A stretch of DNA of 43,275 nucleotides from Pseudomonas sp. REP124 (GTDB taxonomy: Bacteria; Pseudomonadota; Gammaproteobacteria; Pseudomonadales; Pseudomonadaceae). Below the pieces are notes generated by a model, which was given only the letters and a program-made list of their open reading frames with translations, was not told where the DNA came from and made no database searches. Every line of letters starts with the position of its first letter. Position 1 is the stretch's first letter. This document shows, piece by piece, positions 7,024-15,535 of the stretch. A program made the translations under genes and the position numbers. Location: the NCBI RefSeq assembly GCF_020164475.1, contig NZ_JAIQWX010000043.1, positions 1 to 43,275 on the forward strand, written 5' to 3'.

Positions 7024-7928
7024 TGCGAAGCCTCCAGCATGCGCCGACGACGGCCAGTGATGTATTCGGACAGCGTCATGATCAACAGGGTGGTGACGAT
7101 CAGCACCACACCGGCGGCGGACGCGGCGGGCCAGTTCATCAGCGGGGCGATCTGGTCATGCACCATCACCGCCAGCATCGGCACGCGACGGCCACCGAGC
7201 AGCAGCGGCACCACGAAACTGCTGGCGTTGTAGGCGAACACCAGGGTCGCGCCGGTGATGATCCCCGGCAGGCTCATCGGCAATACCACTTGGCGGAACA
7301 CCTGAAAGCGGCTGGCGCCGAGGGTGGCGGCGGCTTCTTCGTAACTGCGGGCGACGCCGCGCATGGCGCTGGCAATCGGCAGTACGGCCAGCGGGAAGGC
7401 GGTCTGCACCAGGCCCATCAATACGCCGTTCTGGTTGTACAGCAGCATGATCGGTCGCTTGATCAGGCCCAGGCCCATCAGCGCCTGGTTGAGCATCCCG
7501 CCCGGGCCGAGAATCACCAGCCAGCCGTAGCTTTGCAGCAGCAGGTTGACCAGCAGCGGCAGCAGCACCGCTGCGAGGAAGATTCGGCGCACAAAAGGCG
7601 AAGTCAGGCGCGACATGGTGTAGGCCACCGGGATCGCCAGGACTACGGCGATCACCGCGCTGATCAGCGCCAGACGCAGGGTCAGCAGCAGGGATTTGAG
7701 GTAGTAGGGTTCGAGCAGTTGGGCGTAACTGGCCAGGCTGAACCCGGACCATTCCGCACCCTTGGTGCCCACGCTCATGCGCAGTACCAAAAGGCTCGCG
7801 GCAATCAGCACACCCAGAAACAGCATCGACGGCGTGAGGAAAAACCAGGCACGGGCCGTCGGCGAAACACCGCGAGCGGCGCGCACGGGAGCGGCACTCA
7901 CCGGATGGATCAGAGGTTGGTGTTCCAT
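7020..7928 (-). CDS. ABC transporter permease, PotB-like
   Basis: A 302-aa inner-membrane permease with six predicted segments after a cytoplasmic N-terminus of about 30 residues. The EAA loop is EEAAATLGASRFQVFRQVVL. I start it at ATG 7928 (MEHQPLIHP); an in-frame ATG at 7982 would add 18 residues of unlikely sequence. The ribosome site is weak (GAG at about -12). The binding-protein gene lies 193 bp upstream on the same strand with a REPIN between, which may tune expression of the permeases relative to the binding protein. Confidence 0.86.
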   Translation of the reverse strand: MEHQPLIHPVSAAPVRAARGVSPTARAWFFLTPSMLFLGVLIAASLLVLRMSVGTKGAEWSGFSLASYAQLLEPYYLKSLLLTLRLALISAVIAVVLAIPVAYTMSRLTSPFVRRIFLAAVLLPLLVNLLLQSYGWLVILGPGGMLNQALMGLGLIKRPIMLLYNQNGVLMGLVQTAFPLAVLPIASAMRGVARSYEEAAATLGASRFQVFRQVVLPMSLPGIITGATLVFAYNASSFVVPLLLGGRRVPMLAVMVHDQIAPLMNWPAASAAGVVLIVTTLLIMTLSEYITGRRRRMLEASQ

Positions 7929-7988
7929 AGCAAGGGTCTCGTCAATGGAAAGCAATGGCTGACACAAGACTCGAAACCACATCGTCCC

Positions 7989-8082
7989 CGTGTGGGAGCG
8001 GGCTTGCTCGCGAAGAGGCCGTGTCAGTCGACATCAATGTTGAATGTCATACCGCATTCGCGAGCAAGCCCGCTCCCACATT
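7989..8082. repeat. REPIN (GTGGGAGCGGGCTTGCTCGCGAA type) inside the ABC operon
   Basis: TGTGGGAGCGGGCTTGCTCG at 7991 pairs with CGAGCAAGCCCGCTCCCACA ending at 8080. It sits between the binding-protein gene and the first permease. REP elements in this position often stabilise the upstream mRNA so that binding protein exceeds permease; that role is inference. Confidence 0.9.
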
Positions 8083-8121
8083 GGATTTGTGGCGATAACG
8101 AGGCTTGTGTTCGTCACTCGA

Positions 8122-9225
8122 TCAGGAAGAAAAGATTTCCGTGTAACGACGAATCCATTGGTCATGCACGGTCGCCAGGAAGGCGTTGTCATGCATGATC
8201 GCCTTCTCGGAGATCTGTTCAGGCGTGAGGATGAACGGGCTCTTGCGCGCTTCGGCGGAGATGATCGCCTTGGCGTTGACCGGGCCGTTGTAGATGTCTT
8301 CGGCCATCTTGCCCTGCACCAGCGGGTCCAGGGAGTGGTTGATGAAGGCATAGGCCAGATCGGTGTCGCCCGGACGGTTTTTCGGCATCACCGAAAGCAT
8401 CAGGTCGGTGTAGAAACCTTCCTTCATGCCGAAGGTGGCGCCCAGGCCGTAGTTCGGGTCGCGGATCTGTTTGGGGAAGAAGGCCGGTGCGTACAGGCCG
8501 CCCATGTCCAGGGAGCCGGTGCGGAACAGCTCGGCGATCTGGTTCGGGTTCTCGCCCAGGGTCACCACGCGGTCCTTGAGCTCGGCGAGCTTCTTGAAGC
8601 CAGGTTCGATGTTGTGCTCGTCACCACCGGCCAATTTGGCGGCGATGATGATCAGGTCCATGGCCTCGGTCCAGTTCGGCGGCGGCAGGAAGATGTTCGG
8701 CGAAAGCTCGGCGTCCCACAGGGCGGCGTAGCTGTCCGGCGTCTCTTTGATGGTGCGGGTGCTGTAGACCAGGCTGTTGCACCAGAGCAGGTAACCGATA
8801 CCGTGGCCATTGGCGCCGGTGCGGTATTTCTCCGGTACGTCGACCAGGTTGGGAATGCGGTTGAGGTCGGGTTTTTCCAGCAGGTCGGCGGCGGCCAGAC
8901 CTTCGGCGCCGACACCGGCCAGGGTGATGATGTCGTACTGCGGACGATCACCGCCGGCCTTGAGTTTGGCGACCATTTCCGAAGTGCTGCCGGTGCGGTC
9001 GGCGACGACCTTGCAGCCGTACTTGTCTTCGAAGGTCGCGGCGATGTTGCGCAGTGCGGCAAGTCCGGTGTCATCGGACCAGGTCAGTAGGCGCAGGGTC
9101 TTGCCGGCAAAGCGGGTATCGCTGGCGCTGGCCTTGATGAACGGCATGCTCATGGCGGCCGCGGCAACCGAGGCGACGCCTACGGTTTTGATGAATTGAC
9201 GTCTGTTCAGATCGTGCTCGCCCAT
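8122..9225 (-). CDS. ABC transporter substrate-binding protein, Tat-exported, PotD/PotF-like
   Basis: A 367-aa periplasmic binding protein. The N-terminus has a twin-arginine signal, NRRQFIKT (R8, R9), then AAAAMSMPF and an Ala-X-Ala cleavage region near SASA, so it should be exported folded by Tat. The mature protein begins with a typical polyamine-type strand (LRLLTWSDDTGLAAL) and has YDIITLAGVGAEGLAAADLL in the first lobe. It is the recognition part of the importer encoded by the three following genes. The gene is preceded by a strong hairpin (9288-9326). Substrate is unproven; a guanidino compound or polyamine fits the context. Confidence 0.85.
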   Translation of the reverse strand: MGEHDLNRRQFIKTVGVASVAAAAMSMPFIKASASDTRFAGKTLRLLTWSDDTGLAALRNIAATFEDKYGCKVVADRTGSTSEMVAKLKAGGDRPQYDIITLAGVGAEGLAAADLLEKPDLNRIPNLVDVPEKYRTGANGHGIGYLLWCNSLVYSTRTIKETPDSYAALWDAELSPNIFLPPPNWTEAMDLIIIAAKLAGGDEHNIEPGFKKLAELKDRVVTLGENPNQIAELFRTGSLDMGGLYAPAFFPKQIRDPNYGLGATFGMKEGFYTDLMLSVMPKNRPGDTDLAYAFINHSLDPLVQGKMAEDIYNGPVNAKAIISAEARKSPFILTPEQISEKAIMHDNAFLATVHDQWIRRYTEIFSS

Positions 9226-9287
9226 TACGGACTCCCATTATTTTTGTAAGTATGAGACTGGTAGCAACCGTGCATCTGTGCGTCGAG

Positions 9288-9326
9288 TCAGCCTCTTCGG
9301 CCCCTGTTCTTGGGGGCCTTGGCTGA
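9288..9326 (-). promoter_or_regulatory. Strong two-part hairpin in the leader of the binding-protein gene
   Basis: On the minus strand TCAGCC / GGCTGA (outer, 6 bp) and GGCCCC / GGGGCC (inner, 6 bp) form one stem with an internal loop and an 8-nt apical loop. It ends about 62 nt before the binding-protein start codon. It is not followed by a T run, so it is not a standard terminator for the upstream genes. It may be a 5' leader structure or an RNA-processing site. I cannot match it to a known riboswitch. Confidence 0.4.
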
Positions 9327-9400
9327 GCCGGCGGGTTCATCCTGAGGTCGTGCAAAACACCTGACTATCGATAAAAACTCATTGGAGCCATGACGGCAGT

Positions 9401-9423
9401 GCATGCCTCACAAGGAGGCATGC
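9401..9423 (-). terminator. Hairpin after the aldehyde dehydrogenase gene
   Basis: GCATGCCTC / GAGGCATGC is a 9-bp perfect stem with a 5-nt loop, 20 nt beyond the dehydrogenase stop on the minus strand. No T run follows directly, so it may only attenuate and allow some read-through into the transporter genes. Confidence 0.45.
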
Positions 9424-9442
9424 GACGCCCGTTTTCGTGCCG

Positions 9443-10891
9443 TCAGACGGCGCGCACCACGTGCTTTATTTCCTGGAACGCCTGCAAGCCCCACGGCCCC
9501 AATTCGCGGCCGATACTGCTCTGCTTGTAACCACCCCAGGCGGTCTGCGGGAAGATCACCTGCGGGGCGTTGATCCACACCAGGCCCGCCTGCAAGGCGT
9601 TGGCGACGCGATCGGCCGTCTCTGCATTGCCGCTGACCACACTGGCGACCAGGCCGAACTGGCTGTCGTTGGCCAGGGCGATCGCCTCGGCTTCGGAGCT
9701 GAAACGGCGCACGCAAATCACCGGGCCGAAGATCTCTTCACACCACAGCGCACTGTCCAGGGGCACGTCGGTGAAGACCGTCGGCTGCAGGAAATAACCG
9801 CGCGGCAGATCCACCGGACGGTTGCCGCCGCACACCAGTTTCGCACCCGCACTCAGGCCGCGATCGATGTGACCGAGTACGCGCTGGTACTGCGCCTGGT
9901 TCACCAACGCGCCCATCTCCACGTTCGGATCGAACGGGTCGGCCACGCGAATGGCTTCGGCGCGGGCCTTCAGACGGGTCATGAATTCATCGGCCAGTTC
10001 ATCGGCGACCAGCGCGCGGCTGGTGGCGGAACACATCTGCCCGGCGTTGAAGAAACCACCACCGCAGGCCACTTCCACCGCCAGTTCGATGTCGGCATCG
10101 GCCAGCACCAGCAGCGAGGATTTGCCGCCCAGTTCCAGGCTCACGCCTTTCACGGATTCCGCCGCGCGCTGCATCACCTGCACGCCCACCGCGTTGCTGC
10201 CGGTGAAGGAAATCTTGGCGAGGCGCGGGTCCGCCGACAGCGGCGCACCCACGGCCAGGCCAGTGCCGCAGACCAGGTTGAAGACACCGGCCGGCAAGCC
10301 GGCTTGCGCGATGATCGTTGCCAGTTCCAGCTCCGGCAGCGGCGTCACTTCCGACGGCTTGAGCACCACGCAGCAGCCGGCGGCCAGGGCCGGGGCGAGT
10401 TTCCAGGCGGTGGTGACCATCGGGAAATTCCACGGCACGATCAGGCCGACCACACCGCAGGGCTCGCGGCGCAGGCGGGCGCTGAAGTCATCGCTCGGCA
10501 GTTCGACGTTGCTGTCCTGTTTCGCATCCAGCCCTTCGGCCAGACCGGCGTAGTACTCGAAGGTGGCGATCACGTCATCGACGTCGATGGCCGCTTCGAA
10601 TTGCGGTTTGCCGTTGTTGCACGACTGCAGGTGCATCAACTGTTCGCGATTGGCTGCGACACCGGCAGCGATCTTGCGCAGAATCGCGCCGCGCTCGGCA
10701 CCGCTGGTTTTCGACCAGTCAACGAACGCTCGGGTCGCCGCGCTGACGGCCTGCTCGACCGCGGTTTCATCACCGCCGACAACGGTGGTCAACAGCGCTT
10801 CGGTGGCCGGGTTGATCACCCGCAGGTGTTCACTGCCGGCGGACCATTTGCCGTCGATGTACAGGCCATCCAGCGTCGTAGGAAAACTCAT
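9443..10891 (-). CDS. NAD(P)-dependent aldehyde dehydrogenase
   Basis: A 482-aa cytoplasmic enzyme of the aldehyde dehydrogenase superfamily, full length. VVGLIVPWNFPMVTTAWKLA (about 140-160) lies in the coenzyme fold, SFTGSNAVG in the Rossmann loop, the general base Glu is in LELGGKSS (about 250) and the nucleophile Cys in NAGQMCSATSR (about 286). Its start codon overlaps the decarboxylase stop by 4 nt (ATGA), so the two are co-translated. The expected role is oxidation of the aldehyde made by that decarboxylase: 4-guanidinobutyraldehyde to 4-guanidinobutyrate if the 2-ketoarginine assignment is right. It resembles betaine/aminobutyraldehyde dehydrogenases, so another omega-amino aldehyde is possible. 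Confidence 0.85.
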   Translation of the reverse strand: MSFPTTLDGLYIDGKWSAGSEHLRVINPATEALLTTVVGGDETAVEQAVSAATRAFVDWSKTSGAERGAILRKIAAGVAANREQLMHLQSCNNGKPQFEAAIDVDDVIATFEYYAGLAEGLDAKQDSNVELPSDDFSARLRREPCGVVGLIVPWNFPMVTTAWKLAPALAAGCCVVLKPSEVTPLPELELATIIAQAGLPAGVFNLVCGTGLAVGAPLSADPRLAKISFTGSNAVGVQVMQRAAESVKGVSLELGGKSSLLVLADADIELAVEVACGGGFFNAGQMCSATSRALVADELADEFMTRLKARAEAIRVADPFDPNVEMGALVNQAQYQRVLGHIDRGLSAGAKLVCGGNRPVDLPRGYFLQPTVFTDVPLDSALWCEEIFGPVICVRRFSSEAEAIALANDSQFGLVASVVSGNAETADRVANALQAGLVWINAPQVIFPQTAWGGYKQSSIGRELGPWGLQAFQEIKHVVRAV

Positions 10892-12525
10892 TTCGACACC
10901 GCCTGGGTCCAGGTCGCCTGGTCGATTTCGATCAGGGTCGGGCCCTGGCGATCGGTGGCGGCACGCAGGGCGCTGCGCAACGTGTCGACGTTGCCGACAG
11001 CTTCTGCCGCGCAGCCCAGGGCCTTGGCCACACCGATGAAGTCCGGGGTGTAGATGTCGACGCCCACCGGCTCGATGGCGCGGTTGACCATGTACTTCTT
11101 GATCTCTTCGTAGCCCTGGTTATTCCACAGCAGGACGATCACCGGAGTGCGCGCTTCGACGGCGCTGGCCAGTTCCGGCAGGGTGAACTGCAGGCCGCCG
11201 TCACCGATCAGGCACACCACCGGTGGACGCGCGCCGTTTTCAACGCTGCCACCGAGCCAGGCGCCAATCGCCGCCGGCAGGGCGTAACCGAGGGTGCCGT
11301 AGCCGGTGGACGAGTTGAACCAGCGGCGCGGACGCTCCGGGTTGAACGTCAGGTTGCCGGTGTACACCGGTTGAGTCGAATCGCCGACGAAGACTGCGTC
11401 CGGCAATTCGTGCAGGACGGTCTCAAGGAAACGGGTCTGGGCCAGGGTCGGCGCATCCCAGTTCGCGGCCAGTTCTTCACGCAGACGGGCGGCGCGTACC
11501 TGGCCCCAATCGTTGCGGCGTTCGGCCAGTGGTTTGTGCGACAAGGCGCTGAGCAAGGCCTGGGCGGCGTTGCGCGAATCGGCGACCAGGGCCACGTGCG
11601 GCGGGTAGTTGCGCACGGTCTGGTCCGGGTCGATGTCGACACGCAGCAGCTTGCCGGGAATCTCGAAACCACCGGCGAAGGTCACGTCGTAATCGGTCTC
11701 GGCCAGTTCGGTGCCGATGGCCAGAACCACGTCGGCCTCGGCCACCAGCGCACGGGTCGCTACCAGGCTCTGGGTGGAGCCGATCAGCAGCGGGTGAGCG
11801 GATTCGAGCATGCCCTTGGCGTTGATGGTCAGTGCCACCGGCGCGTCCAGCAGTTCGGCGAGCTCGGTCAGCTCGGCGGCGGCATCGATGGCACCGCCAC
11901 CGGCGAGGATCAGCGGACGCTGGGCGCCGGCCAGCAGCTCGGTCATGCGGCTCACGGCAGATGGTGCGGCACCGGCGCGGTCGATGTTGACCGGCAGGCT
12001 GGCCAGCAGGTCATCGGCTTCCTCAACCAGCACGTCCAGTGGAATCTCGATGTGCACCGGGCGCGGACGACCGGCCTGGAACAGGGCGAAGGCGCGGGCC
12101 AGCACACCCGGCAATTCCGAGGCCGACATCAGGGTGTGGGAGAACGCGGCGACACCGGCACACAGTGCGCTCTGGTTCGGCAGCTCGTGCAGCTTGCCGC
12201 GACCGCCGCCCAGCTGATTGCGCGTCTGCACGCTGGAGATCACCAGCATCGGGATCGAGTCGGCGTAGGCCTGGCCCATCGCCGTGGTGATGTTGGTCAT
12301 GCCGGGACCGGTGATGATGAAGCACACACCTGGGTTGCCGCTGGTACGGGCGTAGCCGTCGGCCATGAAGCCGGCGCCTTGCTCGTGACGTGGAGTGACG
12401 TGGTTGATGCTCGAACGGGCCAGCCCGCGGTACAGCTCGACGGTATGCACACCCGGAATGCCGAACACCTGCTCGACTCCGTAACCTTCGAGTAACTTGA
12501 CCAATACTTCGCCGCACGTCGCCAT
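10888..12525 (-). CDS. Thiamine-diphosphate decarboxylase, 2-ketoarginine (5-guanidino-2-oxopentanoate) decarboxylase-like
   Basis: A 545-aa enzyme of the acetolactate synthase/decarboxylase family. The N-terminal pyrimidine domain carries the cofactor-activating Glu48 in RHEQGAGFMADGYART; the C-terminal domain has the diphosphate motif GDG-N24-NN, starting GDGGLQF at about residue 442. The sequence resembles AruI, which turns 2-ketoarginine into 4-guanidinobutyraldehyde in the arginine transaminase pathway. No transaminase (AruH) gene is in the window. ATG 12525 is chosen over an in-frame ATG at 12657 because conserved family sequence begins at MATCGEVLV and a purine-rich AAGAAGGG precedes it. 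It is coupled to the downstream aldehyde dehydrogenase and divergent from a LysR gene. A different branched or basic 2-oxo acid substrate remains possible. Confidence 0.75.
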   Translation of the reverse strand: MATCGEVLVKLLEGYGVEQVFGIPGVHTVELYRGLARSSINHVTPRHEQGAGFMADGYARTSGNPGVCFIITGPGMTNITTAMGQAYADSIPMLVISSVQTRNQLGGGRGKLHELPNQSALCAGVAAFSHTLMSASELPGVLARAFALFQAGRPRPVHIEIPLDVLVEEADDLLASLPVNIDRAGAAPSAVSRMTELLAGAQRPLILAGGGAIDAAAELTELAELLDAPVALTINAKGMLESAHPLLIGSTQSLVATRALVAEADVVLAIGTELAETDYDVTFAGGFEIPGKLLRVDIDPDQTVRNYPPHVALVADSRNAAQALLSALSHKPLAERRNDWGQVRAARLREELAANWDAPTLAQTRFLETVLHELPDAVFVGDSTQPVYTGNLTFNPERPRRWFNSSTGYGTLGYALPAAIGAWLGGSVENGARPPVVCLIGDGGLQFTLPELASAVEARTPVIVLLWNNQGYEEIKKYMVNRAIEPVGVDIYTPDFIGVAKALGCAAEAVGNVDTLRSALRAATDRQGPTLIEIDQATWTQAVSK

Positions 12526-12683
12526 CTGTATGCCCTTCTTGTTCGTTTGAGACGCCGGGCCTGCGCAGTGTTTATGATGAATTGGCAGGTCCAGGGATGG
12601 CCTCATTGAACGGGCGACACGTAGCCCTAACAATGGATAAAAAGTCATACTAGCCATGTCCTCACGTCATACCTTGGATACCA

Positions 12684-13565
12684 ATGAAACGACTGCCTCC
12701 CCTGCCGGCCCTGCACACCTTCCTGATTACCGCGCAGTGCTGCAATTTCACCCGGGCCGCCGAACAGCTGCACATCACCCAGGGCGCAGTGAGCCGACAG
12801 ATCGCCGGGCTGGAAGATTTTCTCGGTTATGAATTGTTCGTTCGTCAGGCCCGTGGACTGGATCTGACGGCCGAAGGCAAGGATTGGCTGCCACGGGTGC
12901 AGCAGATTTTCGGCCTGATCGACGAGGCCGTGGAACAGGTCGGCGAGAAGCGCGAAACCCTGCAACTCAAGGCCCCGACCTGCGTCATGCGCTGGTTGCT
13001 GCCGCGTTTGCTGCAATGGCAAAAGGAGCGGCCGGACGTACCGGTGGAATTGACCACTACGGTCAAGCACGGGGTCGATTTTCATCGCGAGCAATTCGAT
13101 GCGGCGGTGATGTATGGCGCCCCACCCGACAGTGCGCTGGAGTCGCAATTGCTGTTCGATGAGCAACTGACGCCCGTGTGCTCGCGGCCGATGCTTGAAG
13201 GATCGCTCGCATTACAGACGCCGGATGACTTGCAAAAGCACCTGCTGCTGCACCCCACTCGCGATGAACGGGACTGGAAGGCCTGGCTCAAGGCGGCGGA
13301 TGTACACCTGACCAACGTCAGCAAGGGCCAGCATTTCGAAACCCTGGACCTGGCCATGTCGATGGCGTCCCAGGGCACCGGCGTGGCGATTGGCGACTGG
13401 TCGCTGATCGGCGATGACCTGAGTGCCGGGCGGCTGGTCATGCCTTTCGATTTGAAGGTGAAAACCGGGCTGGCCTACTACCTGGTCTTCCCGGAAAAAC
13501 CTGCACCTTCGGCGAAACTGCGGGAATTGATGGGGTGGTTGGTGGAGCAGGCTCAGGCGCGGTGA
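12684..13565 (+). CDS. LysR-family regulator of the decarboxylase/dehydrogenase cluster (GcvA-like)
   Basis: A 293-aa LysR-type protein. The winged helix-turn-helix is residues about 5-65 (CCNFTRAAEQLHITQGAVSR), followed by a linker helix and a periplasmic-binding-like effector domain. The opening PPLPALHTF and FTRAAEQLHITQGAVSRQI are typical of the GcvA/AmpR branch. It is transcribed divergently from the decarboxylase gene across 158 bp, the usual layout for a LysR activator of its neighbour. The effector is unknown; the pathway substrate is the natural guess. Confidence 0.87.
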   Translation: MKRLPPLPALHTFLITAQCCNFTRAAEQLHITQGAVSRQIAGLEDFLGYELFVRQARGLDLTAEGKDWLPRVQQIFGLIDEAVEQVGEKRETLQLKAPTCVMRWLLPRLLQWQKERPDVPVELTTTVKHGVDFHREQFDAAVMYGAPPDSALESQLLFDEQLTPVCSRPMLEGSLALQTPDDLQKHLLLHPTRDERDWKAWLKAADVHLTNVSKGQHFETLDLAMSMASQGTGVAIGDWSLIGDDLSAGRLVMPFDLKVKTGLAYYLVFPEKPAPSAKLRELMGWLVEQAQAR

Positions 13566-13586
13566 AATGGTGCTTTGCCTGTCAGG

Positions 13587-13686
13587 CCGCCATCGCGGGC
13601 AAGCCCGCTCCCACAGGTTTTGCGCCGGTCACACATTTTTCATTCGACACAAAACCTTGTGGGAGCGTGGCTTGCCCGCGATGGTC
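13587..13686. repeat. REP pair in outward orientation
   Basis: CATCGCGGGCAAGCCCGCTCCCAC (13591-13614) and GTGGGAGCGTGGCTTGCCCGCGATG (13659-13683) are inverted copies, here with the GTGGGAGC ends facing inward, unlike the other pairs. It lies between the convergent LysR and NAD(P)-binding genes. Confidence 0.85.
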
Positions 13687-13730
13687 TTTAACGATGACAC
13701 GGGGTATCAGATGCACCCTGTCCGGTGTTT

Positions 13731-14345
13731 TCAGTAACCGACAGTGAAACGCTGACGCGAGTGCTTCGGCGCTTCGATTTCATCCAGCATCGCGATCGCA
13801 TAATCGGCAAAAGTGATCCAGCTGCGCCCTTGGCTGCTCACCAGCAAACCATCCTTCCCGACCCGGAATGTCCCGGTGCGTTCACCCTCGACAAACTCCG
13901 CCGACGGCGACACAAAGGTCCAGTCCAGATCCCTTTCCTGACGCAGGTTCTCCAGGAACACCGCCCCCGCGCCCGCCTCGGCCTTGTAGGCCTCGGGGAA
14001 GCCTTCGCTGTCGATCACCCGCGTGCCGTCGGGCAGCAACAGTGACCCGGCACCGCCCACCACCAGCAGGCGTTTGACCCCGGCGGCCTTCACCGGCCCG
14101 ATCACGGCGCTGGCGGGCAGCGTGGCGAAATGCGCTGCGCTGATGACCACGTCATGCCCGGCGACGGCTGCTTGCAACGCGGCGCCATCCAGCGCATCGA
14201 CCGCCTTGCTGACCACGCCTGCACGCTGACCGATCTTCGACGGATCACGGGCGATGGCGGTGACACTGTGACCGCGACGCAGGGCTTCTTCCAGCAGTTG
14301 GCTGCCGGCACGGCCGGTGGCACCGATGATTGCGATTTTGCTCAT
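13731..14345 (-). CDS. NAD(P)-binding atypical SDR / NmrA-like protein
   Basis: A 204-aa protein with a Rossmann start MSKIAIIGATGRAGSQLLEEA (GxxGxxG at about 8-14) and VVISAAHF after the fourth strand. LLVVGGAGSLLLPDG and DWTFVSPSAEF are typical of the YwnB/BVR-B-like atypical short-chain dehydrogenases. It lacks an obvious YxxxK active site, as usual in this group. GGAG 6-8 nt before ATG 14345 supports the start; an upstream in-frame ATG does not have one. Substrate is unknown. A short hairpin repeat separates it from the MBL-fold gene upstream on the same strand. Confidence 0.82.
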   Translation of the reverse strand: MSKIAIIGATGRAGSQLLEEALRRGHSVTAIARDPSKIGQRAGVVSKAVDALDGAALQAAVAGHDVVISAAHFATLPASAVIGPVKAAGVKRLLVVGGAGSLLLPDGTRVIDSEGFPEAYKAEAGAGAVFLENLRQERDLDWTFVSPSAEFVEGERTGTFRVGKDGLLVSSQGRSWITFADYAIAMLDEIEAPKHSRQRFTVGY

Positions 14346-14377
14346 GACTCTCTCCAGTGGATTGAACATCGATTGCT

Positions 14378-14410
14378 TGTGTAGGAGCTGCCGAAGGCTG
14401 CTTCTACACA
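14378..14410. repeat. Short REP-like hairpin (GTAGGAGCTGCCGAAGG type)
   Basis: TGTGTAGGAGC at 14378 and GCTTCTACACA ending at 14410 form a compact imperfect hairpin. The core GTAGGAGCTGCCGAAGGCTG matches the repeat type seen at 38399 and 43084, which is distinct from the GAGCGAGC/GAGCGGGC REP types. Confidence 0.65.
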
Positions 14411-14429
14411 GATCAAGGGCAACAGCGGG

Positions 14430-15308
14430 TTACCACTTCATCTCGCCCTTCGCGACTTTGGCGCTCAGCTCCAGAGAGCTTTCTTCGCCCAATTTCGGAT
14501 AGCGCTTTTTCATGGCCGCGATCAGCGCCGCGGAATCCTTGGCCTTGGCGGTTTCTTCGTCGAAGGCCTTGATGTAATCCGCGGTGAACTTCACTGCCGC
14601 CAGGGAACGGGCGCTGTTACCGAGGTAATGACCGGGCACGACGGTTGTCGGCTTCAGGGTTTCGATGGAATGCAGCGTAGCCAACCAGTCGACATGGGAC
14701 TGCGGTGTCTGGGTGTCGGCCATCCACACGTGGATGTTTTCTGCCACCACCACACCGCCGAGCACCGCCTTGATCGACGGAATCCACACGAAGCTGCGAT
14801 CCGGCTGTTTGCCCTCGAGCCCCACCACCTGCAACTTCTGCCCTTCGAGCATCAGGCTGTCGCCCTCGAGCACCTCGGGCACGATGGTTTTGGTCGGCAC
14901 ATCGGCGCCCATTTTCGGCCCCCAGAACGCCAGCTTGCCGTCGACGGTGTGCTTGATGTGGTCGACGGTCGGCTGCGAGGCCAGCACCTTGGCCTTGGGG
15001 AATGCGGCGGTCAGGGTGTCGAGGCCGAAGTAGTAATCGGGATCGCCATGGCTGATGTAGATGGTGGTCAGTTGCTTGCCGCTGGCGCGGATTCTCTCCA
15101 CCAACTGCTCGGCCTGGGATTTGCCGAATTGCGCGTCCACCAGGATCGCGTCCTTGTCGCCGCTGACTAGCACCGAGGTCACCGGGAAGATCGCCTTTTC
15201 GCCGGGGTTATAGACGTCCAGGGTCAGCGTCGATGCGCTGGCGTGGGCGGCGAAAGCCAGGGCCGCTGCAGTCAGCAAAATACGCTTGATAGAAGAGATT
15301 CCGATCAT
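14430..15308 (-). CDS. Exported MBL-fold metallo-hydrolase with unusual metal motif
   Basis: A 292-aa protein with a Sec signal peptide (KRILLTAAALAFAAHASA) and a metallo-beta-lactamase fold: TSVLVSGDKDAILVDAQFG, then the metal loop, then VVPGHYLGN. The canonical HxHxDH loop reads HGDPDY (87-92), so the second and last His are replaced by Asp and Tyr, while His87, Asp91 and His227 (PGH) remain. It may bind a single metal or a different pair. ATG 15308 has GGAG close upstream; the longer frame runs into a REPIN. The divergent LysR gene at 15536 probably regulates it. Lactonase or general hydrolase activity is only a guess. Confidence 0.8.
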   Translation of the reverse strand: MIGISSIKRILLTAAALAFAAHASASTLTLDVYNPGEKAIFPVTSVLVSGDKDAILVDAQFGKSQAEQLVERIRASGKQLTTIYISHGDPDYYFGLDTLTAAFPKAKVLASQPTVDHIKHTVDGKLAFWGPKMGADVPTKTIVPEVLEGDSLMLEGQKLQVVGLEGKQPDRSFVWIPSIKAVLGGVVVAENIHVWMADTQTPQSHVDWLATLHSIETLKPTTVVPGHYLGNSARSLAAVKFTADYIKAFDEETAKAKDSAALIAAMKKRYPKLGEESSLELSAKVAKGEMKW

Positions 15309-15343
15309 TTGTTGCTCCGTAGTCCAAGAAGATCGCCACTCCC

Positions 15344-15447
15344 CCTGTAGGAGCGAGCATGCTCGCGATGCACCCGAGAACACCGCTGGGTGTCAGGCTG
15401 CCAGCGTCATCGTTCACGACCTTCGCGAGCGTGCTCGCTCCTACAGG
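15344..15447. repeat. REPIN in the promoter region of the MBL/LysR pair
   Basis: CCTGTAGGAGCGAGCATGCT begins at 15344 and GCTCGCTCCTACAGG ends at 15447. It occupies about half of the 227-bp divergent intergenic space, so promoters for both genes must fit around it. Confidence 0.88.
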
Positions 15448-15535
15448 ATCGGGGAATGAGGCAGAGCTTAGTTGCCCGGATCGATACAAAAAATGCGATG
15501 CTCAGACATAGTTTATTTCTGAAATCGGGCAAATC

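Noticed and set aside
5152..7233. 693-codon plus-strand frame across the ABC transporter genes
   Set aside because: Its translation is His/Gln/Arg-rich low-complexity sequence, the typical shadow of GC-rich minus-strand genes, and it crosses three genes with clear motifs.
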